The notes below the pieces were generated by a model. That model searched no databases. It saw only the letters and a list, made by a program, of their open reading frames with translations, and was not told the DNA's origin. Below, piece by piece: positions 41,443-50,684 of a DNA stretch of 52,118 bases (its first letter is position 1; each line of letters opens with the position of its first letter). The position numbers were made by a program, and so were the translations under genes. The stretch lies in assembly GCA_031270705.1 (NCBI GenBank), contig JAISWW010000108.1, forward strand, positions 1 through 52,118, in the 5' to 3' direction. This DNA comes from Deltaproteobacteria bacterium (lineage in GTDB: Bacteria; Desulfobacterota; Desulfarculia; Adiutricales; Adiutricaceae).

Positions 41443-44400
41443 GCGCGGAGCGAACGATGAATAACGATAAGTTCGATCTTTTTGGAGAGCGGCCAACGCC
41501 AACTGACAAAAAATCGTCCGAAAAAAAACCTCGCGTTAAAGCGAACTGTTACGATCCGCCCAACCTCGCTAAGGCCATCCGCCTTCCGGTAGCCGATTTT
41601 AGTAACGCGGAGCGAACTCCAGTCTGCCTGGAAGTGGATTTTCCCATCGCGCCCATAAACGCCCTTTCTTACCTTGAGGGCAACGCGAGCAAACCCATCT
41701 ATCAGATGTCCAAGTGGTGGGCACGTCGCCGCTCCAGCGTCTTCCGAAGCTTATTGATCGCGGCCGCCACGAAAGCACCCGAAGATCCATCCCTAGCGGC
41801 TAAACTAGTTTGGGATCATTACTACTGTAACCACCAAAAAACGGGCTCTTTCCAGAAACTCCAGGTTCTTGACCTATTCATGGGAGGCGGAACCACTCTA
41901 GTCGAAGGCTCGCGGCTGGGCTTTCAGATGACGGGCGTAGATCTAAATCCGGTGGCCTGGTTTGTGACAAAAAACGAGCTAGCTCGTAGCGATCCCGAAC
42001 AAATTAAAGCTCTCTTCGCGGAGATTGAGGCCAAGGTCAAGCCTCTCGTCCAGCCTTTCTACGTCGCGTCCTGTCCACGGGGACACACGGGGAACTGGAT
42101 AGATCAAGAGACCGGCCAAGTCGCTAACATCGATCCCACCGAGATCTCGCCAGATCAACGCGCCCGATACCACTGGGAAGGCCCAGAGATTATTTATACC
42201 TTCTGGGCCAAGCACGGCCCTTGTAACTCGCCTGGTTGCGGTCATCGAACGCCGATATTCCGCTCGCCCGTTATCGCCGAAAAAAAACTGACCGCTTACT
42301 TCATCCCCGCAACCTGCCCAAACTGCGACTTTAAATTCAATATTGAGCTGGGCGAAACGCGCATGGCCCCGGGAGTTGAGCGCGTTGTTCTTGAGAATGA
42401 GCCCAGCTTTACGGAGACAAGCCAACAGTTCGCCCGAATCCTCAAAGACTATAGCAAAGGCGGTCAAAACGAAAAGAGCGTTCGAATTGATCAAGCCTTG
42501 TCTATGTTAGATATGGAACCCGGTTTGCGTTGCCCCAATTGCGACTCCTTCGCCGGGAGCAAGATAAAGACGGTTCTGGAAAAACACAGCGGGGAAAAAT
42601 ACGAATTGGGAGTTCTGTTTCCTTATAATTTCAAAGTCGGAATCGTTAAAAAGAAAGATCTCGGAATTGAAAGCCGACATGTTTACATGTATCTTCTGAT
42701 TCATCCTAAATGGCTGACGGGAACGCCCGGGTTTGAGGCCCAGGTTGAGTTGGGCGGCTACGCTGGGGCCGATCCAGAGATGACGGCCCGGTGGTTTGAA
42801 AGGCGGCTTGAAGAGGCGCGCTTGGTCGAGGTTCGCGGTCGCGTCCGCCTGGCTGACGAAGAGATACCCGAGGAATCGGAAATGGAGGACGGAGAGAACG
42901 AGAACGACGCTGGTGATGACGATTCCGAGTCCATGGCGGATCGCAAAAAATTTGGGCTCCCCCGCGAGATAGAACTCGCCGACGGCTCGCGCCTTCAGAC
43001 GCGAACCGCGACCGTGCCGAGCCAATCCCACTTCATTTGCCAGAACTGTGGGAAAAAACAAGATATACTCGAATCGGTGAGACCAATGGGCCACACCGCG
43101 CCCGTGGCGGCCTACGCTCTCCAATGTCACTGCCCCCAGTGCGAAGCCGAGGGCTACAGTTACAATGGTCGCTACTTCAAACCCGTTGAGCTGGAAGACG
43201 CGCGTAGACTAATTGCGACTGAGCGGGAATGGGTCGACCACAAAGATACTAATTTGAATGACTATTGGCCGAAGTCTGAACTCCTTCCCGCGTTCATGAC
43301 CCATAAGCTCAATGGCGGGATTCCAAATTGGGGTTACACGCATTGGTGGAAAATGTTTAACCCCCGCCAGCTTCTGGTTCACGCGCGGCTCACGCGCGCT
43401 ATCATGGAAGCCAGTAAAGTTCAATGGCCTCTTGATGTAAGGGAGCAGGCGTTAGGCGCGTTGCAACAGTATCTAAGAAACCAAAACATGTTCGTGTTCT
43501 GGAATCTGACTTATGATAAGATAGAGCCAATGCTTTCAAACGCGAATTACCACCCCAAACAACAAGTAATCGAAAACTGCGTTTTTCATAAAATTGGGCG
43601 CGGCAATTGGGAATCCTGCGCTCAGAAGGTTGTAGACGGGGCTATTTGGGCGCGAACTCCCTGGGAATTAGTTGTCAACACAAAAGATAGCGGCCTCTCG
43701 AATTCCGTAAAGGTGAAAACTGAAGAACCGCTACAAATAGGAACCTCCATATTTTGTGGCTCCTCCACCGACCTTTCAACGCTCAATTGCGCTTCTTTTG
43801 ATTTGGTGATCACCGATCCACCATTCGGTAACAACGTGTTCTACGCTGATCTAGCCGATTTTTTTTATGTCTGGCTACGCCTGCCTCTTCTTAAGTGGTA
43901 TCAAGGCCTGCCAGAACGCGGATACTTCGAGCCAGCGCGAACTCCGCGCGCCCTGGAAGCCATTGACAATAGTTTTGAGCGTCCTGACGACCGCGAAGCC
44001 TATGAACAAAAGCGATTCCTCACCAAGGCTATCGTCGAAAAGGCGCGCGAATTGACCGGCAATAAGGAACTGAAAGTAAATGACCCTAACCCGCTTTATC
44101 GGCCCCAACCGTCCTCTGATTTCTATCAGAATACCCTAACCGCTTGTTGGGCCGAGGCGGCTCGACTCCTAAAACCAGGCGGTCTTATGGCTTTCACCTT
44201 CCATCATAGCGCTGACGCGCCTTGGGTGGATGTTCTTGAGGCCCTGTTTAGCGCGGGCTATCTCCTGGTCGCCACGTACCCAATTCGTAGTGACGAGACC
44301 AAAGGCGCGACCGGCGCGTTCGGATCCCGAAAGATCGAGTACGATATCATCCATGTCTGCCGGAAACGATTAGAAAAGCCAAAAGCGGCGAGCTGGGCGC

Positions 44401-45152
44401 GGATGCGCCAATGGGTCAAGGACGAGGCGGCGCGACTCAAGGAGCTTCTGGAGATTTCCCATGGAAAAAATCTACCCGAATCGGATCTTCTGGTCATTCT
44501 GCGGGGCAAGGCTCTTGAGTTCTACAGCCGCCATTATGGCCAGGTCTTTAAGGGCTCCGGGCAGGAATTAGACGTGCGCGAGGCGCTCCTTGGCATCAAC
44601 TTGCTCTTGGATGACCACTTGACCAGTAAAAATGGTAGTGGTCAGCGCCGCCCGCCCGAAGAGGCGGAACCGACGTCGCGGTTATTGCTACGCCTTTTCC
44701 AAAGCCGCCGCTCCATACCCCGGGACGAGCTACACAAGACCCTACGCGGCACGGGTATTTCCCAAGGAGACATTGAGGCGCGCGGCTGGATTCGCGTGGT
44801 TGGAACTAAGGTTCATATGATACCTATCGCGGAGCGCTTTAAGTATTTAAATGCTCCGGGACGCAACCGCAAGGTTCTCGCGACTGACCTAGATCAAGCC
44901 CATTTCCTCATTGGCGCGGCGACGCCCAATAGCAAAATTGATATCACGGATGAACTCAACCGGGAATCCTTTAAAATCAAGAGATCGGTCGATTCGATTT
45001 TAGACTGGTACGCCCAGACCGATTTTGATCTTGAGGTTCAACAGGCCGCCAAGCTCGCCCTAGACCTCGTCCGCCATTGGCGGGCCAAACTGACGAAAGA
45101 ACCGCCTAGGGAAAAATCATTGTTCGATCAATTGGAATCGGAGGCCGAATGA
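41439..45152 (+). CDS. DUF1156 domain DNA (adenine-specific) methyltransferase with zinc-ribbon-like inserts
   Basis: ISYLEGN-type ALSYLEGNASKPIYQMSKWWARRRSSVFRSLL, LDLFMGGGTTLVEGSRLGFQMTGVDLNPVAWF, DLVITDPPFGNNVFYADLADFFYVWLR; multiple CPxC pairs. Confidence 0.87.
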   Translation: MSAERTMNNDKFDLFGERPTPTDKKSSEKKPRVKANCYDPPNLAKAIRLPVADFSNAERTPVCLEVDFPIAPINALSYLEGNASKPIYQMSKWWARRRSSVFRSLLIAAATKAPEDPSLAAKLVWDHYYCNHQKTGSFQKLQVLDLFMGGGTTLVEGSRLGFQMTGVDLNPVAWFVTKNELARSDPEQIKALFAEIEAKVKPLVQPFYVASCPRGHTGNWIDQETGQVANIDPTEISPDQRARYHWEGPEIIYTFWAKHGPCNSPGCGHRTPIFRSPVIAEKKLTAYFIPATCPNCDFKFNIELGETRMAPGVERVVLENEPSFTETSQQFARILKDYSKGGQNEKSVRIDQALSMLDMEPGLRCPNCDSFAGSKIKTVLEKHSGEKYELGVLFPYNFKVGIVKKKDLGIESRHVYMYLLIHPKWLTGTPGFEAQVELGGYAGADPEMTARWFERRLEEARLVEVRGRVRLADEEIPEESEMEDGENENDAGDDDSESMADRKKFGLPREIELADGSRLQTRTATVPSQSHFICQNCGKKQDILESVRPMGHTAPVAAYALQCHCPQCEAEGYSYNGRYFKPVELEDARRLIATEREWVDHKDTNLNDYWPKSELLPAFMTHKLNGGIPNWGYTHWWKMFNPRQLLVHARLTRAIMEASKVQWPLDVREQALGALQQYLRNQNMFVFWNLTYDKIEPMLSNANYHPKQQVIENCVFHKIGRGNWESCAQKVVDGAIWARTPWELVVNTKDSGLSNSVKVKTEEPLQIGTSIFCGSSTDLSTLNCASFDLVITDPPFGNNVFYADLADFFYVWLRLPLLKWYQGLPERGYFEPARTPRALEAIDNSFERPDDREAYEQKRFLTKAIVEKARELTGNKELKVNDPNPLYRPQPSSDFYQNTLTACWAEAARLLKPGGLMAFTFHHSADAPWVDVLEALFSAGYLLVATYPIRSDETKGATGAFGSRKIEYDIIHVCRKRLEKPKAASWARMRQWVKDEAARLKELLEISHGKNLPESDLLVILRGKALEFYSRHYGQVFKGSGQELDVREALLGINLLLDDHLTSKNGSGQRRPPEEAEPTSRLLLRLFQSRRSIPRDELHKTLRGTGISQGDIEARGWIRVVGTKVHMIPIAERFKYLNAPGRNRKVLATDLDQAHFLIGAATPNSKIDITDELNRESFKIKRSVDSILDWYAQTDFDLEVQQAAKLALDLVRHWRAKLTKEPPREKSLFDQLESEAE

Positions 45153-45646
45153 CGTTAGATATGTCCACAACCGGTTGGCGTCGCCGCGGATCTAGTATCG
45201 TGTTTGATCGGCGTTCCCTGGATCCACTCCTTAACGAAGGCGCCCTTGTCTCCATGCGGGAAGCTCTTGGGTGGACGCGCGCTTGGCCCACCACGCCGCC
45301 TGGCGGCGGTCAAACGGTGCTCGTGGGCGGCTTAGAGACCTTTCTTGAAGTCCTAGAACCAACTCAGGCCGAGGATTTTCTAAAAAGACGGGTTTCGCCT
45401 TTCGCGCAAGAATTTCAGGCCAGATGGGATCAACGAGGCCTTGTTTTCGGGTTCGGCGTCCACGCGAGATCTTTTGAGCTTACTGAGTCAGATGAGGAGG
45501 TTCTATTCATTCGTCAGGACAAAGAGCGGGTACGGCTCTCGCGCGCGCTGTGGGATGGTAGCGCCACCATGAATATGATCCGACTTATTAGTGAAGAGCA
45601 AGGCAAAACCTTAACGGTTGGTTACCATGTCGCCAGAATTTCCTGA
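45149..45646 (+). CDS. Uncharacterised 165-aa protein in defence operon
   Basis: ATGA overlap with the methyltransferase; overlaps the helicase start; no recognised motif. Confidence 0.75.
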   Translation: MTLDMSTTGWRRRGSSIVFDRRSLDPLLNEGALVSMREALGWTRAWPTTPPGGGQTVLVGGLETFLEVLEPTQAEDFLKRRVSPFAQEFQARWDQRGLVFGFGVHARSFELTESDEEVLFIRQDKERVRLSRALWDGSATMNMIRLISEEQGKTLTVGYHVARIS

Positions 45647-48416
45647 AACGCGGATCGGCCAGAAGGTTGAGCATCCTGAGCTAGGAGAAGGCGTGGTCAT
45701 CGGCTTTGAGCCGACAGGATTCTACAGGGTTTTCTTCCGCTCTCTGGGCGAACGACAAGTGCCGCCGAAGTCGCTTCAGGAAGCGGAAAGCTGGGTCGAT
45801 CGCCTCATCGCAGGGTTAAAACCGGTCACCCCGGAGGCCATAGAGCGTCTGTGGCTGGCTGTGGAAGCGGTCGAGTTGCCACTTATAGAAAACTCGGTAA
45901 CCCTGACCTCAGCCAAAGTGGATCTATTGCCCCACCAAGTAGTGCTCGTCCATCGAATCGCCAACACCAGGCCTAGAAGATTTTTAATCGCGGATGAAGT
46001 TGGTCTTGGCAAAACCATCGAGACGGCTTTAATTCTTCGAGAGTTGGCCTCGCGCGGCGAAATGCTCCGGGCGCTAATGGTTGTGCCCGCTGGCTTGCTG
46101 GACAACTGGCGTCGCGAGCTCAATGAGGTCTTCAATCTTGATTTTGAGGTGTTTGGGGCGGATGGAGACGTGACTGACCGAAAGTCAAACGCCTTCTCTA
46201 AACATAATCGTTTGATCGCCTCCGTGGACACGCTAAAGAGGCGAACTCGAGTCAAAAAACTTTTGGAAGCGCCGCCCTGGGATCTTGTGGTCTTTGACGA
46301 AGCCCATCATCTTAGCGTTTATAAGATTGGCAAAAAGATACGCAAGACCGAGAACTTCCTACTGGCGGAATCGCTCCGTCCCCATTGCCAGGACTTAATA
46401 CTGCTCTCGGCCACGCCGCACCAAGGCGACAATTTCCGGTTCTGGTCGCTCACGCGTTTGCTTGACCCAACTCTGTTCGAGGATGAAAAAGACATGGTCG
46501 AAAACCGTCACCGGCTTAACGCTGTCGTTATTCGACGCACCAAAGCGGACGCTTGCGCCGCGGATGGCGGGCCTCTTTTCGCTAGACGGATTGTTCATAC
46601 CCAAGGTTTTTCCCTCAACGAAAGAGAGATGACGTTTTATCAAGCCCTTCTTGATTACCTACGTGACGGCTATAACCTCGCGACCGCCAAGGGCAATCAA
46701 GGGCGAGCCCTCGGTTTTGTCATGACCGTTTTTCAGAAGATCGCCGCGAGCAGTTTCGCCGCCGCGCGGATTACCCTTCGCAAACGACTCTTGGCGCTAA
46801 CCATTGAAGAGGCCATTGAAAAAGATGAATTACTGGACGTGGATGGTCGAGATAAAGCCATCTTGGACGCGAAAGCCCTCATCCGCGAGATTCACAATCT
46901 ACCCAATGACGCTTTCGGCCAAGCCCAAGTGGAACGATTGCTGGCCGAAGCCAACCTTCAACTTATTAAGAAACGAAATGATACCGCCGCCTTCGCTCTG
47001 ACAGCGGAAAGCCACGATGACACAGAGATTATGGCCGGCGCGAGCGAAGACGCCGTGGCCAATTTGCTCTCTGTGGCTATTCCAGAGGAAAGAAGGATAA
47101 TTCGAAAACTTCTTGATCTGTTCCCCGAGGAGATAGAAACAAAGACAAGCGTCCTTTTAGACGCTTTAAGGCAGTTATGGCGAATAAGCCCTGACGAAAA
47201 AGTCGTGATTTTCGTCACCTATCTCGGAAGTATTGATAGTCTACGAGCGGCCATTGAAACCGCTTTTCCCGAAAAACGCGTCGAGATCTTAAAAGGTGGC
47301 GATCACGGATCCAAGGTCGCGGCCCAGCGCCGATTCCGCCGTCCCGATGGCCCCAAGGTATTGCTTAGCACGGCGGCGGGGCGCGAGGGCATAAACCTTC
47401 AGTTCTCGCGAGTGCTCTTCAACTATGATCTACCCTGGAACCCCATGGATCTGGAGCAACGCATTGGACGTATCCATCGGTACGGACAGAAGGACACCGC
47501 CCAAGTCTACAACCTAGTCGCTCAAGACACTATTGAGGGCAACATATTTCTGCTATTAGAAGAAAAGTTACGCGAAATAGCTCAGACTTTAGGCAAATTA
47601 GACGACAATGGCCAGATCGCCGAAGACATCAGAGGCCAGGTTCTGGGCCAGCTCAGTAGCCGGCTCAGTTACGACCGCCTATATCAGGAGGCGATCCTCG
47701 ATCCGACCCTAAAACGGACGCGTCAGGAACTCGAGGTCGCGATGACCAACGCCAACCTCGCTCGGGACGTGGTCTTCGATCTTTTCCAAGATCTTGATAG
47801 ATTTAATCTGGGCGATTACAAAAGCTTCGACGACGATGGCCTCGGCATGCGACGTCTTCTTTTCTTCGCTCAAAAAGCGGCCCATCTTAATGGAGAAGAA
47901 TTTCTCCCCATTGGCGGCGATATCTTCGAGCTAAGTCGCCCGAATTCTGAGACGGTTCGATTTACCACCGATCGTGACCAAGCCTTGGAGGCGGAATATT
48001 TGAGTCTCCTAGGCCTTGAGCACCCAATTGTCAAACAGTGGCTCGATTCTAGCGCCTCTCTCCAACCACGAGACCGGGCGCTTATTGGTCATATTGATGG
48101 CCAAAACGACTGTACTGGCTTGATCACAATTTGGCTCGTGGTAACCCATGCCAAGGGAGGCCAAACGAGACAAAAAGTCGTCAGGTTGGGAATTTCTGAA
48201 GGTGGCGAGCGTTTGCCATATCTAGAACGGCTGTCACAAGATATCCTACGCGCGCGCCCATCTCAGGGAGGTCATTTTCAGGACAAAGAGCGAGTTGGTT
48301 TCTTAATCAACAGCGTGGCGCCCGAACTCCTCCATCGCGAGCTTATCTATTCGGGTTTCCTTCAAGATGAAGCGTCATACTCAAGCCGATTGCTGGCCTG
48401 CCTAGCGCTAAGCTAA
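45627..48416 (+). CDS. SNF2/superfamily II helicase of defence operon
   Basis: FLIADEVGLGKTIETALILRELA, VVFDEAHHLS, LILLSATPHQGD, LLSTAAGREGINLQFSRVLFNYDLPWNPMDLEQRIGRIHRYGQ. Confidence 0.92.
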   Translation: MSPEFPETRIGQKVEHPELGEGVVIGFEPTGFYRVFFRSLGERQVPPKSLQEAESWVDRLIAGLKPVTPEAIERLWLAVEAVELPLIENSVTLTSAKVDLLPHQVVLVHRIANTRPRRFLIADEVGLGKTIETALILRELASRGEMLRALMVVPAGLLDNWRRELNEVFNLDFEVFGADGDVTDRKSNAFSKHNRLIASVDTLKRRTRVKKLLEAPPWDLVVFDEAHHLSVYKIGKKIRKTENFLLAESLRPHCQDLILLSATPHQGDNFRFWSLTRLLDPTLFEDEKDMVENRHRLNAVVIRRTKADACAADGGPLFARRIVHTQGFSLNEREMTFYQALLDYLRDGYNLATAKGNQGRALGFVMTVFQKIAASSFAAARITLRKRLLALTIEEAIEKDELLDVDGRDKAILDAKALIREIHNLPNDAFGQAQVERLLAEANLQLIKKRNDTAAFALTAESHDDTEIMAGASEDAVANLLSVAIPEERRIIRKLLDLFPEEIETKTSVLLDALRQLWRISPDEKVVIFVTYLGSIDSLRAAIETAFPEKRVEILKGGDHGSKVAAQRRFRRPDGPKVLLSTAAGREGINLQFSRVLFNYDLPWNPMDLEQRIGRIHRYGQKDTAQVYNLVAQDTIEGNIFLLLEEKLREIAQTLGKLDDNGQIAEDIRGQVLGQLSSRLSYDRLYQEAILDPTLKRTRQELEVAMTNANLARDVVFDLFQDLDRFNLGDYKSFDDDGLGMRRLLFFAQKAAHLNGEEFLPIGGDIFELSRPNSETVRFTTDRDQALEAEYLSLLGLEHPIVKQWLDSSASLQPRDRALIGHIDGQNDCTGLITIWLVVTHAKGGQTRQKVVRLGISEGGERLPYLERLSQDILRARPSQGGHFQDKERVGFLINSVAPELLHRELIYSGFLQDEASYSSRLLACLALS

Positions 48417-48783
48417 TAATGACTAACGAGACGTTCGACAAAATTTTCAATAACAAAATTGAAATTTTATCAATCTTCCCATCGGAGTAGACCATAATTC
48501 ATATCTATTTATCCATTCACGGCTATTGATTTTAGTTTGACTGAGTTAACATCAATTATTTTATACAGTAGATGTTCATACATGCTGAATTTATTCAATC
48601 TCCAATAATCTATCAAGATTGGTTTTTATTCCTATTTTAGTATAAATTATGATTTATTGCCTCGGGATAAGGGGTAAATTTTTTAAAAACTGGCCTGTCG
48701 CGCGAATATTTATAAAATTTTCAGAAAAGTAGGGCACCCCCAAAGTCGCGCGTTAGAGGGTTGCCCACGGGCGATGATTAAAA

Positions 48784-48836
48784 GTGGCCCACTTTTTAGA
48801 ATTTATCATTTACCATATAGATGGTGGCCCATTTTT
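48784..48836. repeat. Two direct GTGGCCCA(C/-)TTTTT repeats 40 bp apart, possible IS end remnant
   Basis: GTGGCCCACTTTTT at 48784 and GTGGCCCATTTTT at 48824. Confidence 0.35.
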
Positions 48837-49330
48837 GGCTGAGAAACCGCCATTAAGCTCGGCTTCGCCCCCTGGTCATGAATCTTTGGCCGATAGCGTT
48901 CGCTCTACCCCAAGATTTAGTGGCCGAGAATTGGTAAAAATACTATATATTGTCTGATTCACGGTAAATGTCGGCCAAAATAGCCCAGAAATTTTTGAGA
49001 ATATCCAAAGGGCGACAAATTATTTTGGGATTCTACCCGGTTGGTAAACTACTTTTTTCGCTTTAATCGCGCCCTGGATTAACCATAAAGGACGCGCGGT
49101 AAATTTACGCCAGGGGCGGATCTTCCCGCCATAAACCCTTGACTTGTCAAAAATTTTTCTTTAAACTGGAAACCATAAAATCTGTAATTCATTTTTAAAT
49201 TTTCTTTAGTTATGGATATAAAAACCAAAGATTAACCTATTTGATATAAATTTATTTCTTAATATCTGTTACTTACAATTAACATTCTAAAAATATCTAT
49301 ATCTTAATTTTTAACGCGCATGGATCCATT

Positions 49331-50224
49331 ATGAGCCAAAATTATCAGCCTTCTGGTTTTTTTACTCCTGGGGCCTTTCTAGTCACTCTTCTGGCCACCA
49401 GCCTTTTTACCGCCCTCACCTCGGTTATTTACGCTTTAGCCATCTGGTATATCCCTCTCTTCTTTGTCGGCGCTTTAGCTCCTTTCGTCTGGGCCTTGTT
49501 AAGCGCTAAGACCGTGGGCAGTCTTATTAACCGAACCAAAATCCGTAACTCGAAAGTCGCGGGCCTGGTCGGTTTATTGGGATCTTTGCCAGGTTATTAT
49601 TGCTCCTGGGTGGTTTGGGCCAATCTGGTCATCAACATGGGGGAAATAATTGGCTTTGGCTCCGGGCGATCCAGTATCTCCGTCAGCAAATCCTCGATCC
49701 ACCTTGATCAACTCATCCTTATCGCCACCCATCCCCAAGATATAATTGAGCTTATGAAACTGGTTAATGTTGATGGGCTCTGGGCGATCAAAAATTTTGT
49801 GGTTAAAGGCTACTTTTTATGGGGCGTCTGGGCCCTGGAGTTTTTGGTTATTATAGGCGCCCACTGCGTCTATTTCGCCCGAAGAGCCGCCATCCCTTTT
49901 TCCGAGGCCACCGATAGCTGGATTAAGCCAACTAAATTAAAAACTAAAGTCGCTTATCCCCTCGAGGATGAGCTTTTTCTGAATAATCTGAATCAAGGCG
50001 ACATCTCCTATCTTTTGTCCGCTTCGCCCGCGGCGAATACTGAATCCGAGAACTACTTAACTTTAACTACCTATTATGATCCCAACGAGAGCCAAGCTTA
50101 CCTGGATATTGAGGCGGCCTTTTATAGTGGTAAAAAGAATCGTAAATTTAAATACGAAAAAATCGCTTCGCTCCTCCAAATTAGACCTGATCAGGCTAAA
50201 AAATTACAAGATCTGTTCGCTTAA
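49331..50224 (+). CDS. Predicted multi-pass membrane protein, function unknown
   Basis: Several hydrophobic segments in the N-terminal two thirds; no recognised family. Confidence 0.75.
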   Translation: MSQNYQPSGFFTPGAFLVTLLATSLFTALTSVIYALAIWYIPLFFVGALAPFVWALLSAKTVGSLINRTKIRNSKVAGLVGLLGSLPGYYCSWVVWANLVINMGEIIGFGSGRSSISVSKSSIHLDQLILIATHPQDIIELMKLVNVDGLWAIKNFVVKGYFLWGVWALEFLVIIGAHCVYFARRAAIPFSEATDSWIKPTKLKTKVAYPLEDELFLNNLNQGDISYLLSASPAANTESENYLTLTTYYDPNESQAYLDIEAAFYSGKKNRKFKYEKIASLLQIRPDQAKKLQDLFA

Positions 50225-50256
50225 GCGCGGCTAGCCGCGCTAAGCGGGAACAAAAA

Positions 50257-50307
50257 TAGGGGCTTTAAAAAAACTGGCTTTGAGGCCTAATTTTTAAAGC
50301 CCCTTTT
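50257..50307 (+). terminator. Rho-independent terminator
   Basis: aggggctttaaaaa ... tttttaaagccccttttct. Confidence 0.75.
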
Positions 50308-50684
50308 CTGTATCCGTTCAGGGGGGTGTAATTTATTGAGGTATTAGCCTCCTCGCAGGGTCTGAGTCTTGTTTCAGTTGGAGGTTGGTTAATACCCGTC
50401 ATAGAGCCACGCCTTTCGGCCAGTCCTTCCAGGTTATCAGTCTGTTTTTCCCCAGATTCAGTTTTGCGCCTCTTCCATACTCCGACGTCGAGACATGGAA
50501 CTCTCTCCAGTCAGTCAGTCAAGGCGCCATGTGTCAGTATTTAATGGAAACCCTCCCCTTGAGCGTAGCCTAAACCATTTTTTATCTTCAGACAAGCCTC
50601 CCACATGGAAGCCAAATCTTGTTTGGGTTGACGCTATCGCTTTGTTTTTGCGTCAGGTATCTTTTCAGAGATTTGAAGTGAGAG

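Noticed and set aside
42507-43130. 207-aa antisense ORF inside the DUF1156 methyltransferase
   Set aside because: Antisense artefact of a long conserved ORF.
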